DNA from: Telmatactis stephensoni
Taxonomy: Eukaryota > Cnidaria > Anthozoa > Actiniaria > Isophelliidae
DNA: 64,000 nt
Assembly: GCA_029948255.1 (NCBI GenBank)
Contig: JALIZF010001827.1
Location: 470,001-534,000 of the forward strand
Direction: 5' to 3'
In this document: positions 33,801 to 43,446 of the stretch, piece by piece
Layout: the number at the start of each line of letters is the position of its first letter
Numbering within the stretch: position 1 is the first letter of the stretch
Translations under genes and position numbers: made by a program
Notes under the pieces: model-generated
The model's input: only the letters and a program-made list of their open reading frames with translations
Database searches by the model: none
What the model was told of the DNA's origin: nothing

Positions 33801-34355
33801 AAGAATTAATAGAAATCGCAGTTGAACATGTTTTATTCAGATGTGTACTATGTACTAACACACTACTGATCTGACATCTAAATCATTTTACATTACATAG
33901 TTCTATTTGTTTATTTCACTATAACTGTTCACTTATACTTTACCTTGAACTTGACATATTGCAGATGTAGAGATGGTCGCGATGATTTTGACGGGTTGTA
34001 TAATAAATACTCATCAGAGTTAAACGCAGAATTGCAAAAATGCTCCCAAAACTGGATGACTGACGTGCCTTCTAAAGATGCAATTCGACGACAAGTTGGG
34101 TACGCCTCATTACCCGAAATGTTCAGCTTTAAATTCCCCAACTGCAAACAGAACCAACTGCGAGACGATCCAGGATATGTATATTTTGATTATGATGATG
34201 ACTATGATGATGATGACACCGTTAAGAGGTTAAGTCCATCACAAAGAAAGATGGTATGTGACCTCAGAAAACGGTCCAAGACACAAAGTAGAATTGCAGA
34301 GTTGATAAAAATGGACGAGAGGTTGATTGGAGCTGTGAGATGCGTGCGATCATAA
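18868..34355 (+). CDS. Unrecognised secreted protein, nine-exon gene with very short exons
   Basis: Proposed coding exons: 18868-18932, 19240-19260, 19810-19838, 22978-23004, 23150-23428, 24694-24848, 30765-30935, 31080-31290, 33973-34355. All joins agree in phase. The N-terminus (MTRYRWISCLTVLVIGITQH) looks like a signal peptide. The rest is mainly helical and charged (QQKLEAIRKFADSYKQM, IRLIQKEHQKTLDALDIFL) with no domain I know, and the C-terminus has an acidic run (FDYDDDYDDDD) then a basic tail. Exon 3 could also end at a stronger donor (19830) and the last exon could start at 33965 (TTGCAG), but those choices break the frame unless exons are missing. An AATAAA lies at 34387. A minisatellite and a DIRS element occupy its introns. 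Confidence 0.55.
19625..19647. repeat. Poly(C) run of 23
   Basis: Uninterrupted C tract in an intron. Such runs are prone to length error in sequencing. Confidence 0.9.
19898..20215. repeat. Fold-back element with ~100-bp imperfect arms
   Basis: The arm from CCCAAAATATACATTTACTTATTTCA (about 19898) to CATTCAAATCAGACTTGTT (about 20010) is complementary to 20088-20209. A further inverted pair (TGCACAATGGGTAAT near 20196, ATTACCCATAATGCA near 20337) overlaps its right side. It is an intronic non-autonomous element. Confidence 0.6.
20690..20830 (+). mobile_element. Possible tRNA-derived SINE remnant
   Basis: GGTTCAAATCC near 20780 matches a Pol III B box exactly, and a T/A-rich tail follows. 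The rest does not fold into a tRNA by eye, so this is a fossil or chance match. Confidence 0.3.
21028..22152. mobile_element. ~1.1-kb non-autonomous TIR element in a TA repeat
   Basis: The left end ATGAGG.ATGACAACACAAAAGGGGTCTT (about 21025-21053) is repeated inverted at 22125-22155 (AAGACCCCTTTTGTGTTGAC..CCTCAT). (TA)n borders both sides. The interior has a hairpin (CTTCCGCTG..CAGCGGAAG at about 21188-21215) and pyrimidine-rich DNA, but no transposase. Confidence 0.65.
22152..22435. repeat. TA-rich microsatellites
   Basis: (TA)n at 22152-22170 and again around 22350-22430. Non-coding. Confidence 0.7.
23497..24466. repeat. 78-bp minisatellite, about 12 copies
   Basis: The unit runs from GAGCAGTACATTACTGAGTC to AAGACAAGCACTGCTAAT and is 78 bp, a multiple of three. 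Two plus-strand frames therefore appear open across many copies. Copies differ by 2- and 3-bp insertions and several carry GAGTAG, which is a stop in the frame that continues from the preceding exon. A phase-compatible donor (23428) and acceptor (24694) flank the array. It is therefore read as intronic. Confidence 0.8.
25154..26332 (+). CDS. DIRS element Gag-like ORF1
   Basis: 392 residues from ATG 25154 (MSNPELREEEEALLEDDPAV), though the open frame extends further 5' without another ATG. The N-terminal half is acidic. The middle (ALWNDLPRGAKKTDVGLQEV) resembles the helical capsid-like part of DIRS ORF1 proteins. The C-terminus is very basic (RDRSTASRRGRYSNYNKK) and probably binds RNA. There is no zinc knuckle. 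The stop overlaps the next start as TAATG (26330-26334), suggesting reinitiation. Confidence 0.75.
   Translation: MSNPELREEEEALLEDDPAVDRPEPFFTSSHLKELHEGLGIDALTQSVAEISQFIRTHLSSPISETNKRSADEHEGSEPPTRPLKRQRTEQCISVPSKPEQCISALNPEQHNSECESGFDPLDNNLQLDAEDEESASISVSDFDLTPSIFDDSDKIGPEVSEMLAKRVNDAFTKKAIEDKFKTLSEKYCTPKNCEFASVPRVNQALWNDLPRGAKKTDVGLQEVQKSLLHAAQAITYATDAVLQSKKKKEAIDPKSLVDSLCDSLSFIGNASYQLSMRRRELLKPELSKNFRSLCSAATPLSGYLFGDELAKSVDEITKANKITAKVLPKNTFNKGGSNKSSEDNRRKQGYSNSFLRDRSTASRRGRYSNYNKKEFPKGKFNYQTKNKEDKA
26332..28350 (+). CDS. DIRS element reverse transcriptase / RNase H
   Basis: 672 residues. RT motifs: DLRPVINLKPLNQFV, LLASIDLSDAYFSIPI, CLPFGYSLAPRTFTKV, and the active site YYIDDTLIV near residue 200. 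RNase H: ESDASNSGWGAKC, NYLEFLAAFLSL, CLRTDNTTVVGYVN. It is followed by the DIRS-typical segment LPEVDLFASRLNTKL..WGKQLNYAFPP. All visible catalytic motifs are intact. The last ~50 codons overlap the start region of the recombinase in another frame. Confidence 0.9.
   Translation: MVSSYAGNTANFVANWCQITSDPCILQTVQGYHLEFENTPFQLKVPSMAVFSKEQSAAIDTEVAKLVEKGAIMHAERTVGEFISNLFLVPKKTGDLRPVINLKPLNQFVPKKHFKMETLEFACQLVNRNDLLASIDLSDAYFSIPIDKSYRKYLRFIWKQELFEFVCLPFGYSLAPRTFTKVLKPVYSNLRSGGIRTSYYIDDTLIVASTKDECKKHVDTVIEMLTKLGYKVNFAKSCTEPASSINYLGFIIDSICMTISLPREKIHKITSACQKLLNTKTATIRQVAEVSGLLVSAFPAIKYLPLFYRSIEACKSKDISQGAEYDDLVTITKLAHSDLSWIIEHIDKYNGKSLKTPPFTHTIESDASNSGWGAKCGDKSTGGHWSISEGQNHINYLEFLAAFLSLQCFIASNCRVCLRTDNTTVVGYVNKMGGMVSPKLNELTRQFWFWCLERNIFVVAQYIPGEKNIYADFSSRNFNDRTEWSLHPTIFGWLTERLWLPEVDLFASRLNTKLKQFVSWRPDPEASATDAFTLDWGKQLNYAFPPFSLIPRVLSKVQQDQACVLLVAPVWTTQVWYPVLVSLLTDRPILLPQWSNLLMLPHNRRLHPLRSQLVLAAWPVSGKVSKVREFQRALPRSSSNRGLWEPKNNRRNHGRSGLAGVINSRQINFKHL
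28368..29156 (+). CDS. DIRS element tyrosine recombinase (N-terminal part interrupted)
   Basis: 262 residues are open. The catalytic signature of the family is visible: an Arg in LTALSTAQRGQT, HxxR in FKAHSTRSAAT, and Tyr in FSKYYKR. The same frame extends upstream (SRLACVREGLESQG near 28190) but meets TAG at 28278-28280 and TGA at 28353-28355, so the N-terminal DNA-binding part is cut off. The element is therefore probably not able to integrate by itself unless an alternative start suffices. Confidence 0.8.
   Translation: MLNVYNQGRTSSTVNTYRSAIATPIHAVTGRDVGSNHLVSRFLKGVYVSKPPLPRYSSTWDVSKVTDYMRTLSPLEKLSLKELSVKLATLTALSTAQRGQTLQALCIDDMKIEPNRVVFNVTSRLKTSRPGKNCLQVIVPKLSNDDKPICPYCHFLEYVKQTSQCRGVSEETQLFVSFRKPYKAISTSTIARWIKEMLKRSGLDINEFKAHSTRSAATSKAFVSGASVGDILKLANWSKEQTFSKYYKRSIVNVPLGELILS
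29287..29650. mobile_element. Mini DIRS-derived element abutting the 3' end of the full element
   Basis: Inverted ends of about 75 bp (ATTGAAAATTAGACAAGAGG... at 29287 and complement to 29650). Inside, the right half read on the minus strand (CCTCATTATTCG..CGCGCATGC..GTTATGCAAATGA) is clearly related to the 5' leader of the DIRS element at 24910-24980 but is inverted. It is a non-autonomous relative inserted at, or recombined with, the element's end. Confidence 0.65.
29868..30026. repeat. Hairpin MITE with ~65-bp arms
   Basis: TAATAGGACTCCACGC.TGTCCAATTTGAAAATAATTGG is mirrored as its complement ending TGGAGTCCTATTA at 30026. The centre (GAGGCCGTAGGCC) is short. It lies in the same intron. 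Confidence 0.75.
31449..32251. repeat. ~800-bp long inverted repeat
   Basis: Outer ends GAGGTGCGACCTGTGAAACTCG and CGAGCTTCACAGGTCGCAC are complementary. The arms also share CCAACAGAAAAGGTC..ACACCAGATTTGTAT near 31670-31710 and 32085-32135, and ACTATGTAGTCCCAATTTGT. The left arm has an extra ~130 bp. It is a non-autonomous fold-back element in an intron; short frames across it are not coding. Confidence 0.7.
32291..32540. repeat. Pair of ~48-bp direct repeats
   Basis: GGAGTGAGAATTCAGCGTGG...ACACAGGCAGCCCGC at 32291-32335 recurs with four changes at 32494-32540. Confidence 0.7.
33421..33573. repeat. Near-perfect palindrome (fold-back MITE)
   Basis: Arms reading GGGAATTCCACGTTGAATTT... and complement ...GAAATTCAACGTGGAATTCCC are separated by only a few bases (centre near GTCGCTTCGCGAC, about 33496-33508). 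The outer parts (GGAAAATTCATT / AATGAATTTTCC) continue the pairing. The DNA could extrude as a cruciform. Confidence 0.75.
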
Positions 34356-34839
34356 AGATCCGAGAACAACCAATATCAATGTGATAAATAAAGCATTATT
34401 TGAAAAGTGATTTTTTTGTTACTTTACTCATACGTTACATTAATATTCTCAAAACTGTATGGTTCGTGAAGAGCTAGGGCACGCGAAGAGGGCAGAGGGG
34501 TTCGGTGGTAAGACCGAAATGCAAGGATTCATTGGTCTTTGGTAGCTTTCGCTCAGAATTTAAAATGAGAACAATCTAGCTTTACAAAAAAAATTAGCGC
34601 CATTTGTAAGAGCGAAAATCAAGACATTTTTCTATTATATAAATGACTTTATTTACTAAGAATGCTATGTTATTCATAGATATTCATTCACGCACGCATT
34701 CCGAAAGGACTTCATTGCCTCGAATTTTGCGTTAACTCTGAAGTTGTGAATTCAACGTGCACAATCCTTGTAAATAGCGCGCGAAAAAAGGAACATTTTG
34801 TAATTAAAGGAATAGTTTGTAATTAAGCCCGAAAAAATT

Positions 34840-34965
34840 AGGCTTTCAACGGGAATAGAACCCACGACCTTTGCGATGCTGGTGCAACGCCCTCTCAGTG
34901 GTTGCCTTGGTTTATCGGTATCGCAAAGGTCGTGGGTTTAATTCCCGGCCGTTTCTTTAATTATT
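34840..34965. repeat. Inverted pair of tRNA-like (SINE-derived) segments
   Basis: ATAGAACCCACGACCTTTGCGAT and ATCGCAAAGGTCGTGGGTTT face each other. Each contains a B-box-like GTGGGTTYNATTCCC. It looks like two oppositely oriented tRNA-derived SINE tails. Confidence 0.45.
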
Positions 34966-35734
34966 AGCTTTGATAAACCTATTCATTTCAGTGGCTGTAA
35001 ACTACATTCGGATTTCAAATATATATATCCTACCTAAGCTACTAACGGGCCTCCCTTTCAAGTTTCTTTTATCGATATAAGGTTAAAGGGTCACTTTGAT
35101 GAAAATCGGTCAAAATTAGAAATGAGATGAAACTCTTGAAGTTATCTAGGGCCTATATAATCAACAAGCAAATCATTCCCCTTATATTCAAAAGAGATGG
35201 TCAAAAATTATTAATTATTTTGACATCTAAATTAGAAGTAAATGATGTCATCTCCTTAACCCTACTTCTTATATTCTTAATCCAAAATTTCTCGCCAATA
35301 ATTTGCTAATAATAAAGAACTTTGGGAAAGTACTTCCTAATATTCTTCGTTAAATAATTGACACTTGGAATAATTAGTTTCCAATTTTGACTGACTTTCA
35401 TCGGTACATTAGCCAAAACATTTTGTGACAATAACCTCCTTTTCAGTGAAACTGCAGTATAAAAAATTGTTTGGTAAAGTACGGTTGACACCAGCGATAA
35501 AGCAATGGGACACACTGATCTTCCTGGCACCCGGGTCCTGACCAAATATTCTGACTGATTTCATTTTTACATGCATATGAGAACATTAGTCAGTTCAAAT
35601 ATCGTCAACAAATAGACCGGTGTCAACAAGACGATCTTGAATAGCTTCACAAGTATTGTCTAGACTGTTTTAAAATGTTGTGTTGTTCTCTATAGATATT
35701 GCAGTTCATTAAGTTTATAATTTGACACAAGAAC
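34966..35734. other. Convergent intergenic region
   Basis: Lies between the plus-strand secreted-protein gene and the minus-strand TPR-CHAT gene. Apart from 3' ends it shows no recognised feature. Confidence 0.5.
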
Positions 35735-38700
35735 TCAAGACATAACTTGTCCCACATTGATAGTAACGTCATCACCAATAAGAAAGAAGGGAGCCCAGAA
35801 CTGTGGATCACTATACCTTGGTATTTCTCTCATATCTTTCATGGCTTGTTGGAGGCTCTTACTTGCACTTTCTCCTTCTTTCAAGTGGTTGTAAAACTGT
35901 TTCATAAACACCATGGTAGCTTCGTCAGCGATAGCCCACAGAGCCCCCACTACAGCACGAGCTCCTGCAGCAAGGAAAGCTCGAGTCATTCCAACCACTC
36001 CTTCTGCCTTGATTTCACCACGACCACTATGACAGCAGCTCAACACAACAAGTTGAGGACGAACACCACTTTCCTGGACTTCTTTTATTGTCAGGATGTA
36101 GTCTTGTTCACTGGGGATGTCACTAGTTGGAGATGGGGTCAGAAATATCTCTCCAGTTGTCGTTCCGTGTGCTGCAATGTGAATTAAAGCTACGTCCTCT
36201 CGAAGGTTTTGCTTGACGACCTCTTTGGTGACATTTGATCCAATGAAAGGCGCAACATCAAGTAATTCTCCAACCATTTGAGCTTCTCGTTCGGCCCAAG
36301 GTAGATCGATGATGTCTTTGGTCTTTCCTCTGAACAACACTTTACCAACTTTGGGGTTCCCTATTATAAGTGCGCCTGTCTTACTCTGGAAGTCTGCTGG
36401 ACTTTCCTGCAGAGCCTTTAACGATGTCAATGACGGTGCAAGACGAATGCATTTTGTCTCAGAAAGAAACTCTCCGGAGTTTGGATCTCGCAAAGCTGCA
36501 AATGGCACCTTGAACAATTCGCCATCAGGAATGATGACAATCTCATTTTTGATGAGTTGATCCAACACTGGAGATATCAAAGAATTATAAAGAATTTCCA
36601 ATGGGTTGGGGTTGTCGTCGTCGTACAGATCCTTTTCTGATATACATCGTACCATTTTGCATGCAGACAAAAGAAGTTCCTCACTGCCGTCGTTGATGGC
36701 TCGAAATTTTACTGCTAGTTTGTGTTTTTCTTGATGGTCATCTGTCTGGACTAATCGGTCCTCACAGTGGGCTTGTCTAACTTTCAACGCGTCGTAAGCA
36801 CTGTTCACAACGTTTGGAAGCCCATCCTTGCTAGCACTTTGCATTGATACATGTAATTGGCCAGGACCAACTGTCCACGTGCATAAATGGTCCACTTGTG
36901 GAATCGTGAAGTATATGACTGAGAAATTGGTCACCATCTTCTCTATGTCGTCATATGTTATAGAATCACTACCTGATTGGAAGTCGCGGTTGATGTTATA
37001 CTTTGAAATTAAAAGATCATTCAATGCTCGAGCTCTTCCACGCTCAGATGCCAAAAGGGCCCCTTTAGGGTCTTCTCTTACTAGTAGTATTAAAGTCAGT
37101 AGATGAAAGTCATCAATTAAGGTATCCAGAAAAGATATCTTGAAATGATCTTGTTCTTGAAGCTGACCAAATCGCCATTCATTCCATTGGAGACCTTCTT
37201 GAAGGAATTGTATGGATGTAGTAATACACTTCTCCTTTTTCTCTTGTTCACCTTTTTCCTCATTAAGCTTAACCGCCATGTTTCCATACAGACGTCCAAG
37301 TAAAATGAAGCTTAAAGATATCCTGCCTTTGTCGCCTGTCGCTTTAGCAATTTCCAAGCATTTTTCGTGGCAGTGCAAAGCCTTTTCGTAGTTTTTCAAG
37401 GACTTGTAGACCTCTCCTTTACCAAAATATCCAACGTCTTCTAATTCGTTATCCTTGATTTCGTCTGCCAAGCGAATTATATTATCAAACATTTCCATTG
37501 CGTCGTCCATGGTTGTCTTTGTGCCAACGTCAAACTGGCACAGTGCAAGACTCGCATATGCAAGTCCTTCACTTTTCTTGTCATCTAATTCTACCGCAAT
37601 CTTGAGTGACTCCTTGTATTGTTCAATCGCGTCGTCAAAGATATAACAAGACCAAAGTGAGTCTCCTAGACTTTTACTTGCTCTTCCCTTGGTTATTCGG
37701 TCTCCGGTTTGTTTCGCAAGGTTTAAGCTTTCCTTGCTGTGGGAAAGGGCCTCTTGATATTCGCCTACCAATTTATAGGATACCGCCAAGTTATAATGGG
37801 TTTCTGCTGCTCCATTTTTATCACCATTTTCGATGCGCATTTCCAGCTCCTTTGTTTCATTCTCTATTGCCTCTTTGAACTTGCCCAATTTCTTGTACTC
37901 GATACCCAAACTTCTGTAAGCTCGAACTTGTCCATCCTTCGACCCAATGTTTACACAGATTTGTAATTGACGATCATGGCACTTGATAGCTTCACTATGA
38001 TCACCTTGGCTTTCGTGGGCATTACCAAGATTTTCACATGCTCTCGCCTCGCCTTCGTTATCGTCTGCAGCTACAGCAACCATGCGGGCACTTTCATATG
38101 ACCCAATTGCATTGATATAATCACCATTTTGATCGTATAAGCGACCAAGGTGATAATAGGCCTCTCCTTCCATATTTTTGTCATCCAACTTGATCGCAAT
38201 CTTCAACTCTTCTCCATAGTGTTTGCTGGCCTTCTGAAAATTGTCTTGGACTGAATACGAAAATCCAAGATTTCCATGAACCTTTGCTTCTAACCTCTGA
38301 TCTGGTAGTTGTCTTGCTGTCTTTAATGCCATTTCATAACATCTTATTGCTTGCTGAGAATTCTTCAATTCTTGATAGGCATTGCCAAGACTAAGACAGA
38401 CATTTCCTCTCTCCCCTTCGTCGTCTATCGAAGCAATTTTCAACCATTCTTCGTAACATTTAATGACTTGAATAAAATTCGGGATCGAACTTAATGCTTC
38501 CGCCATTTTGATATATGCAATTTTCTGATATATTGTATTGTTTGTCTCTATGGCAATAGCAAGGGACTCATTGAAGACCTCAATAGCATCCTTCCCGCGA
38601 TTTATTGAGAGATATTGAATACCAAGCATTGTATTGCTATAAAATGCACTCCTCTTGTCACCAATCTCTTTAGCAATGTTTAAATTCTTTTCATAGCAGT

Positions 38701-39757
38701 ATATTGCTTTGTGATGATCGCCTAAGTTTTGGTAAATACCACCAAGATTTCTGTATGCCAACGCCTCGCCTTCCTTATCGCCCAAAGCCACAGCAATCCT
38801 CAGAGCTTTTTCATGGTACTGAACGTTGTCAGCATAATCACCAAAGAGTTGACAAAGAAGATCCAGTTTGTAACTGGCCACTTCTTCGCTATTTTTGTCG
38901 TCCAACTTCATTGCAAGCTTTAGCTCTTTCTCATAATATTCAGTGGATTGCAGAAAGTTTCCTTGAGTGAAATAGAAGTGTCCAAGACTAATGTAAAGTT
39001 TAACCTCTAATTCCTGGTCTTGTAATTGTTCTGCGATTTTCACTGCCTTTTCGTAACATTCTAGAGCTTTGTGGTGATCACCCACATGTGAGTAAACGTT
39101 TCCAAGACGCATAACGACGTGCGCTTTCTCCTGTTCATCTTCCGTTGACGCAACATGCAGCCATTCTTTGTAGCAGTTGATGGCCTGTGCAAACTGTTTC
39201 ATCTTCTCGTATGCCTTCGCCATATTAACATATGCTGATTTCTGCTCTATTTCTTTACCAATCTCTACGGCAACATTAAGTTGTTCTTTGTACGCTTGGA
39301 TTGCATCTTCATGTTGACCTAATATAAGACTTAAGTTTCCCACCATCTCACACGAATCTAATTCACTCTTCCTGTCCCCAATTTCGACTGCAATTCTCTT
39401 CCTCTGTTCATAACACCAAAGCGATTTGTAGGGCTGTTTAGCAAATAAATAGATGTGTGCTAAATTGCCGTAAGCTTTAACTTGGAAAACCTTGTTCTTT
39501 GTTTCAATTGCAAGGGATAGGTGAAGTTGCTGATATTGCATCTCTTCGTTGAAAAGCTTCATTTTCCTACACAACAAACCCAGTTCATTACTAACCAACA
39601 TCATCGTTTCTTTGTCTTCTAGCCAGAGGGATATGACTAAAAGCTCTTTGCAAAGGTTAATACACTCTTCGTCGCTAAGGGAAAGGATGCTTGACGTTGC
39701 GTACCAAAGGCAAGCTCGGATAAAAGTCCTTGCTTGTGTTGCACAGTCTTTGTCCAT
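35735..39757 (-). CDS. TPR-CHAT protein (tetratricopeptide repeats + caspase-like CHAT domain)
   Basis: About 1,340 residues in one exon. I start at ATG 39757 ([20 protein letters not shown]): the frame opens further to 39844, but TTTTTTTAAG just before 39757 looks like a splice acceptor and the extra residues are not TPR-like. Roughly the first 900 residues are tandem ~40-residue TPRs (for example [20 protein letters not shown]) of the Kinesin-light-chain/GPSM2 style. The C-terminus is a CHAT domain with the His of [14 protein letters not shown] (codon near 36169) and the Cys of [13 protein letters not shown] (codon near 36034), followed by [22 protein letters not shown] is a caspase/separase-related peptidase fold. 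Bacterial TPR-CHAT is a protease activated by a type III CRISPR effector; animal roles are unknown. Likely cytoplasmic, as no signal peptide or membrane segment is seen. Confidence 0.9.
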   Translation of the reverse strand: MDKDCATQARTFIRACLWYATSSILSLSDEECINLCKELLVISLWLEDKETMMLVSNELGLLCRKMKLFNEEMQYQQLHLSLAIETKNKVFQVKAYGNLAHIYLFAKQPYKSLWCYEQRKRIAVEIGDRKSELDSCEMVGNLSLILGQHEDAIQAYKEQLNVAVEIGKEIEQKSAYVNMAKAYEKMKQFAQAINCYKEWLHVASTEDEQEKAHVVMRLGNVYSHVGDHHKALECYEKAVKIAEQLQDQELEVKLYISLGHFYFTQGNFLQSTEYYEKELKLAMKLDDKNSEEVASYKLDLLCQLFGDYADNVQYHEKALRIAVALGDKEGEALAYRNLGGIYQNLGDHHKAIYCYEKNLNIAKEIGDKRSAFYSNTMLGIQYLSINRGKDAIEVFNESLAIAIETNNTIYQKIAYIKMAEALSSIPNFIQVIKCYEEWLKIASIDDEGERGNVCLSLGNAYQELKNSQQAIRCYEMALKTARQLPDQRLEAKVHGNLGFSYSVQDNFQKASKHYGEELKIAIKLDDKNMEGEAYYHLGRLYDQNGDYINAIGSYESARMVAVAADDNEGEARACENLGNAHESQGDHSEAIKCHDRQLQICVNIGSKDGQVRAYRSLGIEYKKLGKFKEAIENETKELEMRIENGDKNGAAETHYNLAVSYKLVGEYQEALSHSKESLNLAKQTGDRITKGRASKSLGDSLWSCYIFDDAIEQYKESLKIAVELDDKKSEGLAYASLALCQFDVGTKTTMDDAMEMFDNIIRLADEIKDNELEDVGYFGKGEVYKSLKNYEKALHCHEKCLEIAKATGDKGRISLSFILLGRLYGNMAVKLNEEKGEQEKKEKCITTSIQFLQEGLQWNEWRFGQLQEQDHFKISFLDTLIDDFHLLTLILLVREDPKGALLASERGRARALNDLLISKYNINRDFQSGSDSITYDDIEKMVTNFSVIYFTIPQVDHLCTWTVGPGQLHVSMQSASKDGLPNVVNSAYDALKVRQAHCEDRLVQTDDHQEKHKLAVKFRAINDGSEELLLSACKMVRCISEKDLYDDDNPNPLEILYNSLISPVLDQLIKNEIVIIPDGELFKVPFAALRDPNSGEFLSETKCIRLAPSLTSLKALQESPADFQSKTGALIIGNPKVGKVLFRGKTKDIIDLPWAEREAQMVGELLDVAPFIGSNVTKEVVKQNLREDVALIHIAAHGTTTGEIFLTPSPTSDIPSEQDYILTIKEVQESGVRPQLVVLSCCHSGRGEIKAEGVVGMTRAFLAAGARAVVGALWAIADEATMVFMKQFYNHLKEGESASKSLQQAMKDMREIPRYSDPQFWAPFFLIGDDVTINVGQVMS

Positions 39758-39844
39758 AGTTCTTAAAAAAACAAATATTAATCTGAATAGCCCACTCTCG
39801 ATGTTCAAAACGAAGGTTCCGGTCTCATAATAGAGAAATCGCAA

Positions 39845-40761
39845 TAGTAACTAATAGTTGGCATGTCACTGCCCCTGAATGACCGGTCTTCACCCCACCC
39901 TCATCCAGTACATTGAAAGTAGGCTATTATACAGTTAAATGATGGACGTTTTAAATATGTGATAAATCTAAAATTAAGATATATGTATATATCATACTGT
40001 TGTAACACTTAATGGCAATCCCAGAGATTTGTGCGCTGTGGCACAAATAGGCCTATTGGAGATCTCTTGCATGCAAAAAATCGTCTAATTCATCTTTAAT
40101 TAATGAAATTAAATATATTCTATCAAATCTCTTTTTATGGTTGGTTTATATGCGTTCTTATGTGCAATTTGTTTGTACTTCAAGTAAAGCGAAAAACTGT
40201 AAATGTATATCATACGACAGGCCTCCATTGCTTATGCAGAATCCATGATATGTTATTTGATTTTTCCACTGAATTCCTTAAGAATTAATGCAGCCTTTGC
40301 AAAGACACCGTTGAACTGATGAAGATATTTTGTTTTTTGGACTTTCGTTTCAAGTGGGACGTGACATTATAAGACAATTCTTCAACTTCCACTACTGCTC
40401 ATGCTTATATGGCTGAAAACTGGTGCTCGACTCATTCAAACTCACATTTAATTAAGCCGGGTACGATCGATATTTTTCTAAAAATCACTATATACGTTGC
40501 TTTTAATTAAGCTGAAGATCAGAAAACACCAAAGGAAATAAAGAGTCATGGTACTTGTCTCGAAATGACGAAAAACGTAAAATCCCATCATTTCAGTTAA
40601 AGGGAAAAAACCCAAACAAACAAACAACCAGATCTCAAAATGTGACTTGCAATGCCGGTATGGAAGTGTTTGCTATGTGCAAAATAGATTCCCCTTATGA
40701 TATGCTCAAGCATACAAAGTATCATGAAAAACAATGTACGTATTTGTAGATAAGCCGCTAC
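39845..40761. other. 5' flank of TPR-CHAT gene
   Basis: Probable promoter and 5'-UTR exon region. I cannot place a core promoter. No other gene seen. Confidence 0.4.
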
Positions 40762-40768
40762 GTTGTCA

Positions 40769-42545
40769 CAAGGGAGCACGGCAGAATGATTTTTCTGTCT
40801 GTATTTACAGACTTATAACAGAGTGTTTGATTTACCAGTCGCCATCATTTGACATTTAGGGTAATAGTGATTATCCGCTGACCCGAAATAATGCTGGGTC
40901 GTAAAAACACGAGCGGACCCCGAAGGGGCGAGAGATCAAGATGTGACATTTTTGAGCAGCTGGTAATTTTGTCTGCGCATGCGTTAGCGGGCTTCCTGTG
41001 TTAACGCGAAAAGCTGAAAATTCGTAAACAACTATGTAAACAAATTAAGATGGCGTCTCGTTAATTTTGTTAAACTTTTTTGTTTTGTCTACCAAAATAT
41101 CTTCGAAGGTAAAATGTGCTGTCTGCATGCTGTCGTAAAGACAATATGAAATCAACCAGTAGTATTTGCAAATTACTCGAAATGTTCGGTAGTAAGTTGT
41201 TTGGGGTTTGCGGCGATGGACCCTGAAAAGTCATCTTATGTTCGCCGTCGCATGTTTTACGACAACTTAAAAATTAATCGTATCCAATTTTGACTAAATG
41301 TTTTCAAAGAGGCTTTGGTTATACGATGCATTAGAATCCTATTAATATACATTTTGTTCTGGAGAGTTTGTCTAGTTTTTACGTAAATGCCTCATTAACA
41401 TCACGCGCTACATCTTCTTAAAATTTAAAATTAGAACTACAAATATTCCAAGAGAAAACAAACCCCACACAAATAAACTTTAAACAAGTTTATTCGTATT
41501 GATTGTAAAAGGCACAACCTTGAAGAGTATGCTTATTTGTAAACTCTAGAACATAGAATCCCTAGATGAGCCTCGCTCTTGGGGTTAATGTTGTGGCAAA
41601 TAATTATGTTTAAATAAATAAAATAATAAGAAGAAGAAGAACAATTTTATTTATTTACACTTGCGTCAGTGGAAGACGTTTTGGTGTGTGTGTCAATCAA
41701 AATCTATTTTTCACCCGAAGTCCAATATGTAAAAACAATTTAAAAAGCAAAAATATTTTGGAGAGTTCGTCTAGATTTTGACCAAACATCTTTTGTTTGA
41801 TCAAACATTTTTTGTGTCAGATCTGGACCAAAAAATGGAGAGTTGCAATTACTTTGGAATGTCTTCATAAATACAAAAACCATCTCAAGGCTTTGTCATT
41901 CAGTGAAAAACATAACATCAATTTACAAGTGCAATACGGTTTACTCGCCTTTCAATTCCCCTCAAGGTGACTCATTGTTCAGTTCCTGTAAGAAGCTCGT
42001 ACAATCCTGCTTTCATCATGCGACATAAAAGACACTTCGAAGTCGAAAATTGGTCAGAATTCAGAAAAGTCTTCAATGTTTGGAAATACTGGCTCAACAA
42101 GTTATTGAAGTAAGCTCTCTTGATGGTTCTGATGTCTGACTTTTGAGAGGTACTTGCAGGTTACTTTATCCACGCCATGTGTGGTTTATCAGGTCATTTA
42201 ATTAAAACAACCCAGCAATTTCACTGATTTACAAGAGAACTTATCACAAGAAAGAATCAACTTTGAACAACTCCACCATCACTTTCGAACGCTGTCGCAT
42301 GAAAACAAATCTGCGCCTTTTTTGTTTAAGCCCGCGATTATTTGGTAAGCCTTGTCCGAAATTCCGAGCTGTTACATTAATTTTTTGAACTCTCGCCCCT
42401 TCGGGGCTCGCTCGTATCTTGAGCTCTGGCCCATTCGCTCGTGTTTTTACGACCCAGCGTTATTTCCGATCTGACTGACTTCGGATCTGGTAAATGGTTG
42501 CCATTCAAAATACAGACCGAAAAATCATTCTGCCGTGCTCCCTTG
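40769..42545. mobile_element. 1.78-kb hAT-like non-autonomous element
   Basis: Terminal inverted repeats CAAGGGAGCACGGCAGAATG... match over 37 of 38 bases. The arms continue imperfectly for about 170 bp (GCTGGGTCGTAAAAACACGA, CCCCGAAGGGGCGAGAG). The flanks GTTGTCA (40762-40768) and GTTATCA (42546-42552) are a probable 7-8-bp target duplication with one change. CAAGGG ends fit hAT. No transposase frame. Confidence 0.75.
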
Positions 42546-42639
42546 GTTATCACATCTAACAAATCAAAAACAGTCATACTTACGCTCGGACACGGCTTTG
42601 ATTTTGACGATTTTGACGATGTTCAAAATAACTATCGAT

Positions 42640-43180
42640 AAATGTACTGATTGAACTTATTGATATGGTGATAGTAACTTTGTTTGGTTGAAAATCCTAC
42701 GAAATGACTGATCTTTAGACGATATATAAAAGTTATACTGTCATTTTGGTATTAATCATTTCCCGTATTAGTGATTTTTCCTTGATTGACAGAAGCAAAA
42801 ACGCCGATTGGCGATTGAATGTCAGAGTTCGCAGAAAATCGAAAAACCGCAGTAACTTTCAGTCACTGCATCACGTGTCGAGTCGCATGGTTATTTGTGT
42901 CTGACAACAGCAAGTGATAACATGACGAGTATGCGCGAACCGCTGAACGGAAGTGGCCTCAATTACGGTTTTAACCTGGCTTAGGGCTACCTCTCTCATA
43001 AAGAGAGTCGTATATAGTCTCCCCAAAGTTTTTCGGAGCATTACAGTTGAGTGCAGAAGTACGAAGAGCTAGAAATTATCCTTTCAAAATTGTCAATTTG
43101 TCCAAGACAAAAGAAGTTGGAGACATGCACAGACGTTAAGTTTTCACTTGCTGCTGTGTCTGACAGCAATCACTTTATAG
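42640..43180. other. Intergenic DNA with one short open frame
   Basis: The frame 43051-43183 (KYEELEIILSKLSICPRQ) is read into a MITE and has no recognised domain. I do not call it a gene. Confidence 0.4.
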
Positions 43181-43183
43181 ATA

Positions 43184-43446
43184 CAGTCATTCTCAAAAAG
43201 GTTGTCCAGATGAAAAGACGTTTAGCATTAATAAACACATTTGCATATATCACATTTTCAATTTTCTGGTAAGAATTTTAACTCTAGCTGCTACAGTCCA
43301 CTATACACAATATATAATATGCAATGTACTTTGGTATTTTGAATTGAAATTCCTGCGAGAAAATTGAAAATCTGATAAATGCAAATGAGTTAATTATCAA
43401 CGACTAAACGTCTTTTCACCTAGGACAACCTTTTTGAGAATGACTG
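43184..43446. mobile_element. 263-bp Tc1/mariner-like MITE
   Basis: CAGTCATTCTCAAAAAGGTT at the left and its complement at the right, with TA on both sides (43182-43183 and 43447-43448). The inverted match extends over TGAAAAGACGTTTAG. CAGT ends and TA duplication are typical of Tc1/mariner. Confidence 0.85.
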
